This document shows positions 1-9,462 of a stretch of DNA of 64,000 bases, in pieces. The notes under the pieces were generated by a model that was not told the DNA's origin, ran no database searches, and was given only the letters and a program-made list of their open reading frames with translations. How positions within the stretch are numbered: the first letter of the stretch is position 1; every line of letters starts with the position of its first letter. The position numbers and the translations under genes are program-made. The DNA lies in contig NZ_AUCQ01000006.1 of assembly GCF_000429845.1 (NCBI RefSeq), forward strand, positions 124,001 to 188,000, given 5' to 3'. The stretch is from Comamonas composti DSM 21721 (GTDB lineage Bacteria > Pseudomonadota > Gammaproteobacteria > Burkholderiales > Burkholderiaceae_C).

Positions 1-747
1 CGCCTCCATGGCGCCCACGGCCTCGGCGCACAAAAGCGCAACGCCAAAGTCTGCAGAAGCCTCCAGAATCTCCCAGCCCTCGCCGGCCACGCCTATAAGT
101 CGCTCTGCAGGGACTCGTACCTCGTGAAAGCGCACATCCGCTGCCCGCAAGCCATCATATGTACGGTATTCAGTGACCGTGACGCCAGGGCTGTCCCGCG
201 GAACATAGAGCAGAGTGATTCCCTGGGTGTCACGCTGCGCTCCACCTGTGCGGGCTGAAACCACATAAGCACCAACCTGTGCACCATGCACGACAGCACA
301 TTTGAGGCCGCTGATCACATATTCATGGCCATCGGCACTGGCGGTACAAGAGATATTGAAAAGCTCGTGCCCGGCCTCCTTCTCGTTCAATGCGCAGGCC
401 AGCTTGAGAGAGCCTTCCGCCACTTTTTTCAGCGCGTCCGTGTGTCCTCCCCTGCGGAGAAAGTCGGCAGAAAAAACGGTGGCCCAATAGGGCTCGGCCA
501 CCAGCCCTCTCCCGAGCTCCTGCATCACCAGCATCAAGTCCTCGGAGCTTCCCCCCAACCCGTCAGCCTCTTGCGGCACGGCGAGTGCAAGCGCGCCAAG
601 TTCCACCAAGGCTGCATATGAGCGATCGCAGACACCGGCATCGGATGCAATGATCCTCTTGCGAGCTTCATGACCGTAGTCACGCTCAACCCATCGACGC
701 AGGGAGTCCGTGAATTGCTCTTGCTCTTCAGATAGTCGAAAGTCCAT
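1..747 (-). CDS. acyl-CoA dehydrogenase, C-terminal part cut by window edge
   Basis: The first 249 residues of an acyl-CoA dehydrogenase-family flavoprotein are present; the rest lies left of the window. The N-terminal helical domain starts MDFRLSEEQEQF, and the middle beta domain includes the stretch SGLKCAVVHGAQ, where related enzymes bind FAD and substrate. The ATG at 747 follows a strong AGGAGACAAAA ribosome binding site. It begins 10 bases after the stop of the upstream dehydrogenase, so the two are probably co-translated and may form a heteromer, as in steroid and bile-acid side-chain acyl-CoA dehydrogenases; that last point is inference. It would perform alpha,beta-dehydrogenation of an acyl-CoA in the cytosol. 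The catalytic Glu region is outside the window, so activity cannot be judged. Confidence 0.85.
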   Translation of the reverse strand, partial: MDFRLSEEQEQFTDSLRRWVERDYGHEARKRIIASDAGVCDRSYAALVELGALALAVPQEADGLGGSSEDLMLVMQELGRGLVAEPYWATVFSADFLRRGGHTDALKKVAEGSLKLACALNEKEAGHELFNISCTASADGHEYVISGLKCAVVHGAQVGAYVVSARTGGAQRDTQGITLLYVPRDSPGVTVTEYRTYDGLRAADVRFHEVRVPAERLIGVAGEGWEILEASADFGVALLCAEAVGAMEA

Positions 748-757
748 TTTTGTCTCC

Positions 758-1951
758 TTACAGGCCCAGAATCATTTTGGAAATCACGTTTCTCTGGACT
801 TCGTTCGAACCGCCAAAGATGGTGATCTTGCGCAGATTGAAGTAATGCGCAGCCAGCGCCGCCAGGTCGTCATCTCCCGATGCACAATGCTCTTTCTCGC
901 CCTTCAAATACTGCGGATCAAATGCCTGCCCTGCAGGTCCGGCGGCTTCCAGCAACAACTGGCTGATCTCCTGAGAAATCTCCGTACCCTTGATCTTGAG
1001 CATCGAGGCCTCGGGGCCGATCTTGCTGCTTGCACCATCGGCGACCAGGCTCAGCGCCGTCATCTCCAGCGCCATGAGTTCGATCTCGGTATCCGCAATG
1101 CGCGCCGCAAAGCACGGGTCGTCGAGCAAGGGGCGGCCATCGAGCTGCTTGCGCTTGGCCAGGCGCTTCAAGACCTTCAATTCACGCTTGGAATTTCCAA
1201 TCGCTGCAATACCTGTGCGCTCATGGCCGAGCAGGTATTTCGCATAGGTCCAGCCTTTGTTTTCTTCGCCAATCAGATTCGCCACAGGAACCTTGACGTT
1301 GTCGAAGAAGACTTCATTCACCTCATGCGTTTCATCGAGCATGATGATCGGGCGCACGGTAATGCCCGGGGTCTTCATGTCGATCAGCAAAAATGAGATG
1401 CCTGTTTGCCGCGCACCTTCGGTGCTGGTGCGCACCAGGCAAAATATCCAGTCCGCGTGCTGCCCCAGCGTGGTCCAGGTTTTCTGGCCATTGACGATGT
1501 AGTGCTCCCCCTCCCGCACTGCGCGCGTCTGCAAGGCCGCTAGATCGGATCCCGCACCTGGCTCGGAATAGCCCTGGCACCACCAGTCCTCTGCGTTGTA
1601 GATCCTCGGAAGAAAGTGCTGCTTTTGTTCCTCTGACGCAAAGCCCAGCAATACCGGGGCCAGCAGATTCAACCCGAAGGACAGTGTGGGTGGGGCATAT
1701 GCGAGCGCATATTCTTCCGCCCAGATATGGCGCTGCATGGCAGACCAGCCCGTACCGCCATATTTGACGGGCCAGCCCGGGGCAATCCAGCCCTTGCCGG
1801 CCAGAATTTTGTGCCAGCGTACGGCATCCTCGCGCTTGAGATGGCGACGGTTGCGCACCTTCTCGCTGAGCTCCTTGGGTAGATGCTCTTGAAAAAACTG
1901 CCGCACCTCCTCGCGGAAGCGAATGTCCTCTTGCTTGTATTCGAGATCCAT
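758..1951 (-). CDS. acyl-CoA dehydrogenase
   Basis: A complete 397-residue acyl-CoA dehydrogenase, the usual length for the family. It shows the family signature GYSEPGAGSDLA, the FAD/substrate stretch WTTLGQHADWIF and the C-terminal FAD-binding stretch FGGSNEVQRNVISKMILG. It should oxidise an acyl-CoA to the 2-enoyl-CoA and pass electrons to ETF. The ATG at 1951 is preceded by AAGGAG at good spacing. It lies between the multifunctional beta-oxidation enzyme and a second dehydrogenase in the same operon. The substrate is unknown. Two adjacent dissimilar dehydrogenases suggest a branched, cyclic or otherwise unusual acyl-CoA rather than a plain fatty acid (inference). Confidence 0.93.
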   Translation of the reverse strand: MDLEYKQEDIRFREEVRQFFQEHLPKELSEKVRNRRHLKREDAVRWHKILAGKGWIAPGWPVKYGGTGWSAMQRHIWAEEYALAYAPPTLSFGLNLLAPVLLGFASEEQKQHFLPRIYNAEDWWCQGYSEPGAGSDLAALQTRAVREGEHYIVNGQKTWTTLGQHADWIFCLVRTSTEGARQTGISFLLIDMKTPGITVRPIIMLDETHEVNEVFFDNVKVPVANLIGEENKGWTYAKYLLGHERTGIAAIGNSKRELKVLKRLAKRKQLDGRPLLDDPCFAARIADTEIELMALEMTALSLVADGASSKIGPEASMLKIKGTEISQEISQLLLEAAGPAGQAFDPQYLKGEKEHCASGDDDLAALAAHYFNLRKITIFGGSNEVQRNVISKMILGL

Positions 1952-2035
1952 CAGGTACTCCTTGGGTAAAAAAAGGGCGAGCGCGTCCCGCGAGGTGTCC
2001 TTGGGACACCTCGATAAAGCCGGAATGCATTGAAA

Positions 2036-4126
2036 TTAGTGGGCTGGACTCAAGTCACTGAACTTGCGCCCGCTGGCCACCAGTTCTTCAAGCAACCTGG
2101 CGGGTTTGAACTGAGGCCCGTATCTGCTCTCAAATTCCTGCATCTTTGCCAGCACCCTGGGCAGGCCGATTTGATCGCCATAGAACATGGGGCCTCCGCG
2201 ATAAACCGGCCAGCCATAGCCGTTCACCCAGACGACATCGATATCCGAAGGTCTTATCGCCATGCCTTCATCGAGAATTTTTGCGCCCTCGTTGATCATC
2301 GGGTAGATGCAGCGCTCAAGGCATTCCTCATCGCTGACTTCACGCACCTGCTTGCCCTGCTTGCGTGCGAAGTCCTGGATGATCCCCTCCACCAGCGAAG
2401 ACGGGATCGCCGTGCGCTTGTCGTCATAGTCATAAAAACCTGCACCGGTTTTCTGGCCCCTGCGCCCCATCTCGCACAGCACCTCTCTCAAAGTGGAGGA
2501 GGATGATTTTTCCTTGCTCCAGCCAAGATCCAGGCCTGCGAGATCGCTCATCGCGAACGGCCCCATGGGAAAGCCGAAATCGTAGAGAACACGATCAATC
2601 GCCCATGGCATGGCACCTTCCATAAGCAAGGCATTGGCCTCGCGCTGGCGCTGGCCAAGAATCCGATTTCCCACAAATCCCGGACATACACCCACCAGGA
2701 CGGCCACCTTGCCGATTTTCTTGGCCAGGTTCATGGAGGTGGCGATGACACTGTCCGAGGTCTTGCTTCCCCTGACCACTTCCAGCAATTTCATGACGTT
2801 GGCTGGCGAGAAGAAGTGCAGACCAATCACCGACTCTGGTCGCGTGGTGGCTGAGGCAATTTCATTGAGGTCCAGCGCCGAGGTGTTGGATGCCAGAATC
2901 GCTGCGGCCTTGCAGATGCGATCAAGGCGCGAGAAGAGCTCCTTCTTCACCTCCATGTTCTCGAATACGGCCTCGATGACCAGATCGACCTCGGACAAAT
3001 CAGCCAGGTCAAGCGAACTGGTGAGCAATGCCATGCGCTGCTCTATGGCCTCCAGTGTCAGCCTCCCCTTCTTGGCCGTGCTTTCGTAATTGCTCCGAAT
3101 GGTACGCAAGCCCCTGTCCAGCGCCTCTTGTCCGGTTTCCACCAGATGCACGGGAATGCCTGCATTCAGGAAGTTCATCGCAATGCCCGTGCCCATGGTG
3201 CCGGCGCCAATCACACCGACGCTATTCACCGGCAAGACCGCCGCATTCTTGTCCAGGCCGGGGATCTGGGAGATCTGGCGTGCCGCAAAGAAATAGTAGC
3301 GCTGCGCCTGGGATTGCTCGCCCTGGAGCAGCTCGGAAAATCGCTGGCGTTCCCGTTGCAGGCCCTCTTCAAAAGGCAGATTGACAGCGTCTTCCACGCA
3401 CTGAATGATTTTTTCAGGCGCCTGGAATCCACGGAATTTTCTTGCATTGGCTTGCCTGAAATGACTGAAGATGTCTGGCTGGGCGCGAGCGGTTTCCAGC
3501 TTCTCGCCCATGTCGCGAACCTTGCGCAAAGGCAGCGACTCATCGAGCACCTTGCGCGCAAACGCAATCGCGGCGGCGTTCAAATCATCTTCTGGCGCCA
3601 GCTGATCCAGCAATCCCAACTGAAGTGCATGCCTTGCCTGGATATGCGTGCCCGCAGTCATCATCTCCAGCGCAACTTCCACTCCCACCAGGCGCGGCAA
3701 TCGCTGGGTTCCGCCAGCGCCCGGCAGCAGTCCGATGTTGACCTCGGGCAAGCCCAGGCGCGCTGTGGGCACGGCAATGCGGTAATGGCAAACCAGGGCC
3801 ACTTCCAGGCCACCGCCCAGGGCTGTTCCATGAATTGCAGCAATCACGGGCTTGGGAGATTCCTCCAGTATCTTTTGCACCTCTGCCAGACTGGCGCCAG
3901 CCGGCGGTTTGCCAAATTCGGTAATGTCCGCACCTGCGAAGAATGTCCGCCCTTCGCAACGCAGCACCACGGCCTTTACCAAGGGATCGGACAATGCCTG
4001 CTGCATGGCGCTGAAAATTCCGTCCCGCACCAAGGCCGACAAGGCATTCACCGGCGGAGAATCGATGGCAATAACGGCAACGCCATCCATATTGCCGAGA
4101 CTTGTCACACTGTTGATAGTCACCAT
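2036..4126 (-). CDS. multifunctional enoyl-CoA hydratase / 3-hydroxyacyl-CoA dehydrogenase (FadB/FadJ/MFE1 type)
   Basis: A 696-residue fusion enzyme for the middle steps of beta-oxidation. Residues 1-200 are a crotonase domain; both catalytic glutamates are visible, Glu108 in GGGLE and Glu128 in GLPEV. From about residue 290 an NAD-binding Rossmann fold begins ([14 protein letters not shown]), followed by SNTSALDL and [15 protein letters not shown] of 3-hydroxyacyl-CoA dehydrogenase, then the C-terminal helical domains. A GTG at 4147 immediately after the thiolase stop could start it seven codons earlier, but the ATG at 4126 has GGAG eight bases upstream and is preferred. It partners the upstream thiolase gene. 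Confidence 0.93.
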   Translation of the reverse strand: MVTINSVTSLGNMDGVAVIAIDSPPVNALSALVRDGIFSAMQQALSDPLVKAVVLRCEGRTFFAGADITEFGKPPAGASLAEVQKILEESPKPVIAAIHGTALGGGLEVALVCHYRIAVPTARLGLPEVNIGLLPGAGGTQRLPRLVGVEVALEMMTAGTHIQARHALQLGLLDQLAPEDDLNAAAIAFARKVLDESLPLRKVRDMGEKLETARAQPDIFSHFRQANARKFRGFQAPEKIIQCVEDAVNLPFEEGLQRERQRFSELLQGEQSQAQRYYFFAARQISQIPGLDKNAAVLPVNSVGVIGAGTMGTGIAMNFLNAGIPVHLVETGQEALDRGLRTIRSNYESTAKKGRLTLEAIEQRMALLTSSLDLADLSEVDLVIEAVFENMEVKKELFSRLDRICKAAAILASNTSALDLNEIASATTRPESVIGLHFFSPANVMKLLEVVRGSKTSDSVIATSMNLAKKIGKVAVLVGVCPGFVGNRILGQRQREANALLMEGAMPWAIDRVLYDFGFPMGPFAMSDLAGLDLGWSKEKSSSSTLREVLCEMGRRGQKTGAGFYDYDDKRTAIPSSLVEGIIQDFARKQGKQVREVSDEECLERCIYPMINEGAKILDEGMAIRPSDIDVVWVNGYGWPVYRGGPMFYGDQIGLPRVLAKMQEFESRYGPQFKPARLLEELVASGRKFSDLSPAH

Positions 4127-4147
4127 TTCACGACTCCACTCAAGCAC

Positions 4148-5350
4148 TCAGAAAATCTCGAACAATCCGGCAGCGCCCATGCCACCGCCCACGCACATCG
4201 TCACAACACCGTACTTGGCGCCACGACGCTTGCCCTCGATCAATACATGCCCGGCCATGCGCGCACCCGACATGCCAAATGGATGGCCTATGGAAATCGA
4301 TCCCCCGGAGACATTGAGCAAATCATTGGGAATGCCCAGCCGGTCGCGGCAATAAAGGACTTGCGAGGCAAAGGCCTCATTGAGTTCCCAGATCCCTATA
4401 TCCGCGATGGACAAACCGTGTTGCTTGAGCAGCTTGGGAATGGCAAAGACGGGGCCGATGCCCATTTCATCGGGGGCGCAACCTGCGACGGCCATGCCGC
4501 GATAGGCGCCAAGTGGTGCCAATCCGCGGCGGCTGGCCTCCTTTGCCTCCATCAACACCATGGCAGACGCTCCGTCGGAAAGCTGAGAAGCATTGCCCGC
4601 CGTAATGAAGCGCCCTTCCTTAATCACCTGCCCATTCTTGAAAACAGGCTTTAGCCCGCTCAAATCCTCGAATGTCGTTCCGGGCCGATTGCCTTCGTCC
4701 GCCGACAGTGTGATCGGCTTTTCGGACAGCTCCCCCGTCTCCTTGTTGGTGATGCTCATCACAGCGGAGATAGGTGCAATTTCCTGGTCAAAACGCCCCT
4801 GCGCCTGGGCCTGTGCAGTACGCGCCTGAGACTGCACCGCATATTCGTCCTGGGCCTCTCGAGAAATGCCATAGCGCTCGGCCACGATTTCGGCCGTCTC
4901 TATCATCGCCATATATAGCGCTGGAATGTGCTCGACCAGATACGGATCGCGAGCCCTATGGGTATTGGGTGTGCCCGATTGAACCAGCGAAATTGATTCC
5001 AGACCGCCGCCAATCGTGATTTGCATTCCATCCACGATCACCTCCTTGGCGGCCGTGGCAATTGCCATTAGTCCGGACGAACACATCCTGTCGATCGTCA
5101 TGCCGGCCACCGTAATGGGAAGGCCTGCGCGCAGCAGGCTTTGGCGTGCGGTATTTCCACCGCTGCTTCCATGCTGGGCCGCGCAGCCCATGACCACATC
5201 ATCGATTTCGGCAGCATCAATCCCTGCACGCTCAATTGCATGTCCAATGGCGTGAGCTCCGAGCTCCTGGGCCTGGGTGTTATTGAAGGCTCCTCTGAAC
5301 GCCTTGCCGATAGGCGTTCGGGCGGTTGAAACAATCACGGCTTCTCGCAT
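4148..5350 (-). CDS. acetyl-CoA acyltransferase (thiolase)
   Basis: A 400-residue thiolase, full length. The catalytic triad positions are intact: Cys90 in DRMCSSG (acyl acceptor), His356 in IGHPFG and Cys386 in MCVGGGMG. It would cleave a 3-oxoacyl-CoA with CoA, the last step of the beta-oxidation route encoded by its neighbours. An upstream in-frame extension of 38 codons is possible, but the family begins at MREAVIV and the ATG at 5350 has GGAG seven bases upstream. The next gene starts within about 25 bases of its stop, consistent with one transcript. Confidence 0.94.
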   Translation of the reverse strand: MREAVIVSTARTPIGKAFRGAFNNTQAQELGAHAIGHAIERAGIDAAEIDDVVMGCAAQHGSSGGNTARQSLLRAGLPITVAGMTIDRMCSSGLMAIATAAKEVIVDGMQITIGGGLESISLVQSGTPNTHRARDPYLVEHIPALYMAMIETAEIVAERYGISREAQDEYAVQSQARTAQAQAQGRFDQEIAPISAVMSITNKETGELSEKPITLSADEGNRPGTTFEDLSGLKPVFKNGQVIKEGRFITAGNASQLSDGASAMVLMEAKEASRRGLAPLGAYRGMAVAGCAPDEMGIGPVFAIPKLLKQHGLSIADIGIWELNEAFASQVLYCRDRLGIPNDLLNVSGGSISIGHPFGMSGARMAGHVLIEGKRRGAKYGVVTMCVGGGMGAAGLFEIF

Positions 5351-5610
5351 GTCGTACTCCGAAGGAAAAGGGATGGGTGTTGTGGCCAAGGGAAATTCAG
5401 GCAACGAATTCCCCCGCGCCGGTATCGCGCAATGTGCGAATTTGATGAGTGGTATCCGCGCCAAGAGCCGCTCATACGGGCCTTGATGCGTCGCTGCGAT
5501 GCTCAGGCCGTACAGCTCGCACAGCCTTTGGCAAAGCGTTGGATATCAACCGTTAGCCTGGGGTTGATGGGGTTGTGCTGGCAGTTCCGGGGCGCGATTA
5601 AAAAAGTGTC

Positions 5611-7356
5611 TCAGGCAGCCTGCTGCGTCATGTCCTGGGCTATGGACAGAAAGTGGTCAAGATTGTCCCGGACCGCTTTCTTGTTGAACTTCCCAACACT
5701 CGTCTTTGGAATATCGGCAGTGATGGCCACCAACCTGGGAACCATCCATTTGGTGATTTTTCCCGACTTCACACCATAGTCGTTGAGAAAATTCACGACA
5801 TCGGCAGCCGTTGCCTCCATGCCGGGCCGGATGCTCACAATCGCCATGGGTTTTTCCCCCCAGGTCGAGTCAGGCACACCCACAACCGCAGCCTCGAGAA
5901 CAAAATCGGCCATCGCTATCATGTTTTCCAGCAAGACGGTAGGCACCATTTCTGCGCCGCTTCGAATCACGTCCTTGAGTCGGTCCGCAATGACGATAAA
6001 CCCCTCTTCATCGATCTTGGCGATATCACCGGTATGAAACCACCCATTGCGCCAGACCTCGGCGGTCTTGTCTGGAGATTTGTAGTATTCCCTGGTCACC
6101 CATGGGCCGCGAATCACGATCTCGCCGACTGTCCTATCGTCCCATGGGACCGATTCACCAAGCTCATCGACAATGTCGACTTCAAGCCCCAGAAACGGTA
6201 ATCCGGTCTTGACCATGACCTCATCAATCTGATCCTTGGCCCAGCCGACCATGTGCTTCTTCACAAAGGCCCCAATTGCTGCCGGAGCCGTTTCTGTCAT
6301 GCCGTAGCCTGACCCGACTCGAAAATTCGGCAGCATTTTCTCCAGCTTGGTTTTCAGCCCAAGAGGCAATGCACCGCCACCTACGCCGATATTCGTCAAA
6401 CTGCTGAGGTCGTATTGCTCAAAATCCTTGAACTCCAGCAACATGGCAGCAATCGTGGGAACGATGCCAACCGAGGTGACCTTTTCACGCTCCACCAGCT
6501 CGCAAAATCCGCGCACTGTGAATGTCCCTGGCAACACGACTTTTTGTGCGCTGAATACTGTCGAGAATGGAGCACCCCAGCCATGAATATGGAACAGCGG
6601 GGTGTTGAGCATTGGCACGGCGTTTTCGCCCAGGCGGTCTGACGCCACGAAGTCCGGTGTATTCACGATGCTTTGCCGCGCCATGCCATGCAAGGTCATC
6701 AGATAAAGCTGCCTATGCGTGAATGTCGCCCCCTTGGGCTGACCTGTTGTGCCAGTCGTATAGCAAAGGCTGGCAATGGTATCTTCATGCAGGTGGGGCC
6801 ATTCAAACATCACCGACTCTGCCGAGAGTAGCTTTTCATATTCGATGAGGTTAGGAATCTTGGTGCTAGGCAACCCCGGCTTGTCCGACATGTAGACAAA
6901 AAGCTTGACGGTTTCCTTGATACGCTCATAGATATTTTCCAGGAGCGGCATCACCACATCATCCACAAAAATCACCGAATCCTGGGCATGATTAATCGTG
7001 TAGACGATGTGATCTTCCGAAAGCCTGATATTGATCGGATGCAGTGTCGCGCCGACGCATGGAGCCGCGTAATACAGCTCCAGATGACGATGCGTGTTGT
7101 ACGCCATCGTACCTACACGGCTCCCCAGCACTCCAGGCTTGCCGCTTTCAATACCCAGCCGATTCTGCATTGCATTGGCGAGCTGCGAGACGCGCTCATA
7201 CCACTGCCGCCAGGTAAAGCGCAAATACTCTCCTGTCACATGATTGCGGTACACGACCCCGACTTGGTTGGGGTAGTAGCGTACCGGGCGCTTCATGAAG
7301 GTTGTCAACAGCAGCGGATAGTTCGTGCTGTATTCCGGGTAGGTCTGGCTGTCCAT
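5611..7356 (-). CDS. AMP-forming fatty/carboxylic acyl-CoA ligase
   Basis: A 581-residue adenylate-forming enzyme. The P-loop-like motif YTTGTTGQPKG is at residues 199-209, followed by GSGYGMTETAP, the hinge region WFHTGDIAKIDEEG and the C-terminal catalytic-lysine motif KTSVGKFNK. It should activate a free acid to its CoA thioester with ATP, feeding the dehydrogenases downstream. The ATG at 7356 is used because AGGAGACAAAAA precedes it; this leader also stands before the binding-protein and dehydrogenase genes of the operon. The family resembles medium-chain fatty-acyl-CoA ligases, but the substrate cannot be read from sequence. The 260 bases downstream of its stop (5351-5610) hold no gene. 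Confidence 0.92.
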   Translation of the reverse strand: MDSQTYPEYSTNYPLLLTTFMKRPVRYYPNQVGVVYRNHVTGEYLRFTWRQWYERVSQLANAMQNRLGIESGKPGVLGSRVGTMAYNTHRHLELYYAAPCVGATLHPINIRLSEDHIVYTINHAQDSVIFVDDVVMPLLENIYERIKETVKLFVYMSDKPGLPSTKIPNLIEYEKLLSAESVMFEWPHLHEDTIASLCYTTGTTGQPKGATFTHRQLYLMTLHGMARQSIVNTPDFVASDRLGENAVPMLNTPLFHIHGWGAPFSTVFSAQKVVLPGTFTVRGFCELVEREKVTSVGIVPTIAAMLLEFKDFEQYDLSSLTNIGVGGGALPLGLKTKLEKMLPNFRVGSGYGMTETAPAAIGAFVKKHMVGWAKDQIDEVMVKTGLPFLGLEVDIVDELGESVPWDDRTVGEIVIRGPWVTREYYKSPDKTAEVWRNGWFHTGDIAKIDEEGFIVIADRLKDVIRSGAEMVPTVLLENMIAMADFVLEAAVVGVPDSTWGEKPMAIVSIRPGMEATAADVVNFLNDYGVKSGKITKWMVPRLVAITADIPKTSVGKFNKKAVRDNLDHFLSIAQDMTQQAA

Positions 7357-7415
7357 TTTTTGTCTCCTCAATCCTGCTCAGCATTTGGCGGATTTTCATC
7401 TTGATGAAACTCGAT

Positions 7416-8399
7416 TCAGGGATGCAAATGGCATGCGACAGCATGACCATTTTTCGCCTGAACCATGGCGGGCTCTGCACTACGACACTTCTCCATGGCC
7501 ATTGAGCAACGCGTATGGAAGCGACAGCCAGACGGGATATTCAGGGGGCTGGGTATCTCCCCTTTCAGTGCAATGCGCGTTCTTTCATGCTCCACATCCA
7601 CATCCACATCCGCTTCGGGTACCGCTGATAAAAGCGCCTGGGTATAAGGATGTTTGGGGTTCCTGTACAGCTCTTCGCGGGACGCAATCTCGATCACGCG
7701 CCCCAGATACATCACGACGATGCGATCACTGATATGCCGCACCACGGCCAGATCGTGAGAGATGAAGACATAGGTCAAACCCAGGCGTGCCTGCAAGTCC
7801 TTGAAGATATTGATGACCTGGGCCTGAATGGAAACATCAAGCGCGGAAACGGGCTCATCGCAAACAATCACGCTGGGCTCCAGCGCGAGTGCCCGCGCAA
7901 TACCTATGCGCTGCCTCTGACCGCCAGAGAACTCATGGGCGTAGCGATCGGCCATATCGGGAAGCAGCCCCACCATGCGCAGCAACTCCGAGATACGCCG
8001 GTCATACGCGGCCTTGTCTTTGGCAAGGCCATGAACCTCCAGCGGCTCACCAATGATGCTCTTGACCTTCATGCGCGGATTCAACGATCCATAGGGATCC
8101 TGATAGACCATCTGGACACGCCGCCGAAACCTCCCTACCTGCGCTCGGTTGAAGCCACGTATATCCTCGCCCTCAAAAAGAATGCGCCCGCTCGTGGCGT
8201 TCAACATATTCATGAGCGCAAGCCCGGTGGTCGACTTGCCGCAGCCGCTCTCCCCCACCACACCCAGTGTCTCGCCCCGCTTCACGGAAAAGGAAACGCC
8301 ATCCACGGCCTTCACCGAGCCAACCTGCCGCTTGAAGAGCACACCCTTTGTCACTGGGAAATGGACCTGCAAGTCTTCAACCCTCAGTACTTCTTCCAT
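7416..8399 (-). CDS. oligopeptide/dipeptide ABC transporter ATPase (OppF/DppF type)
   Basis: A 327-residue ABC ATPase. Walker A GESGCGKST is at residues 49-57, the signature is FSGGQRQR, Walker B is VIVCDEPVSALD, and the C-terminal oligopeptide-transporter extension with a GCRFHTRC cysteine pair is present. It powers the permease pair encoded upstream at 11203-13082. The start at 8399 follows GGAGG; an 18-codon longer reading is possible but lacks a site. It is the fifth transporter component in the row, directly before the acyl-CoA ligase gene. Confidence 0.94.
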   Translation of the reverse strand: MEEVLRVEDLQVHFPVTKGVLFKRQVGSVKAVDGVSFSVKRGETLGVVGESGCGKSTTGLALMNMLNATSGRILFEGEDIRGFNRAQVGRFRRRVQMVYQDPYGSLNPRMKVKSIIGEPLEVHGLAKDKAAYDRRISELLRMVGLLPDMADRYAHEFSGGQRQRIGIARALALEPSVIVCDEPVSALDVSIQAQVINIFKDLQARLGLTYVFISHDLAVVRHISDRIVVMYLGRVIEIASREELYRNPKHPYTQALLSAVPEADVDVDVEHERTRIALKGEIPSPLNIPSGCRFHTRCSMAMEKCRSAEPAMVQAKNGHAVACHLHP

Positions 8400-8433
8400 C
8401 GAATCCTCCAGTCTTGATCGGTGCATGCCGCGC

Positions 8434-9402
8434 TCAGGAGGCAAAGCAGGCATTGAAGTGCCCGCTGCCCATGTCCGTCAACGCCGGACGCCGGCTCTTG
8501 CATTCGGAGAGCACGCTTGCGCAGCGCGGCGCAAAAGCGCACCCGGCGGGCAGGGCGGACAGGTCTGGAGGCATGCCCCCAATGGCAGGCAGGGGCTGAC
8601 TGGGATCACTGTCTATACGCGGCACCGAAGCCAGCAAGCCCCTGGTATATGGATGGCTGGCCTGCTTGAACACCGCCCGGGCGGTGCCCTGCTCCACGAT
8701 CCGCCCTCCATACATGACAGCGACCCGGTCCGCATAACGCGCAACCACGCCCATATCGTGGGTGATCAAGATCATCGACGTCTGGGCCTTGCGAGTCAGC
8801 TCCTTGAGCAGATCCAGGATCTGCGCCTGCACCGTGACGTCGAGAGCGGTGGTCGGCTCATCCGCAATGATCAGCGTCGGCCGGCATGCAAGCGCCATCG
8901 CAATCATGGCTCTCTGGCGCATGCCGCCCGAGAACTGATGCGGATAGGCTGAGAGGCGTCCTTTGGCATCTGGAATCTGCACCAGCCTGAGCAGCTCCTC
9001 GGCCTCTTGATAAGCCTCCCGCCATGACACTCCGCGATGCAGCCGGATGGGCTCGGCAATTTGCTTGCCCACGGTAATGGATGGATTCAGCGACGACATG
9101 GAGTCCTGAAAAATCATCGCAATGCGATTGCCGCGAATCTTGCGCATATCCGCTTCGTCCAACTGCAGCAGGTCCGTTCCTTCAAACAGGATTTGGCCTT
9201 GCTCGATACGCCCGGGCGGCGAGGGAATCAGGCGCAGAACAGACATCGAGGTGACGCTTTTGCCTGAGCCGGATTCGCCCACGATGGCCAAGGTCTCGCC
9301 TCGTCCCACATCAAACGAAACATCGTCAACAGCGGTCACGTCTCCGCGATCCGTCCTGAATCGCGTTGTCAGATTACTGACCTGAAGTACGGGTGTTGCC
9401 AT
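8434..9402 (-). CDS. oligopeptide/dipeptide ABC transporter ATPase (OppD/DppD type)
   Basis: A 322-residue ABC ATPase with Walker A GESGSGKS (about residues 42-49), signature FSGGMRQRAMIAMAL, Walker B LIIADEPTTALD and the oligopeptide-family C-terminal extension with GCAFAPRC. Pairs of non-identical ATPases of this kind are standard for Opp/Dpp importers. The start follows GGAGG four bases upstream. It is in one operon with the binding protein (60 bases upstream) and the second ATPase. Confidence 0.94.
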   Translation of the reverse strand: MATPVLQVSNLTTRFRTDRGDVTAVDDVSFDVGRGETLAIVGESGSGKSVTSMSVLRLIPSPPGRIEQGQILFEGTDLLQLDEADMRKIRGNRIAMIFQDSMSSLNPSITVGKQIAEPIRLHRGVSWREAYQEAEELLRLVQIPDAKGRLSAYPHQFSGGMRQRAMIAMALACRPTLIIADEPTTALDVTVQAQILDLLKELTRKAQTSMILITHDMGVVARYADRVAVMYGGRIVEQGTARAVFKQASHPYTRGLLASVPRIDSDPSQPLPAIGGMPPDLSALPAGCAFAPRCASVLSECKSRRPALTDMGSGHFNACFAS

Positions 9403-9462
9403 GCATCCTCCAAAGGCTTCTGGCGCCAGTCAAATGAATTTGCGATGTGGTGCGCCATGCAC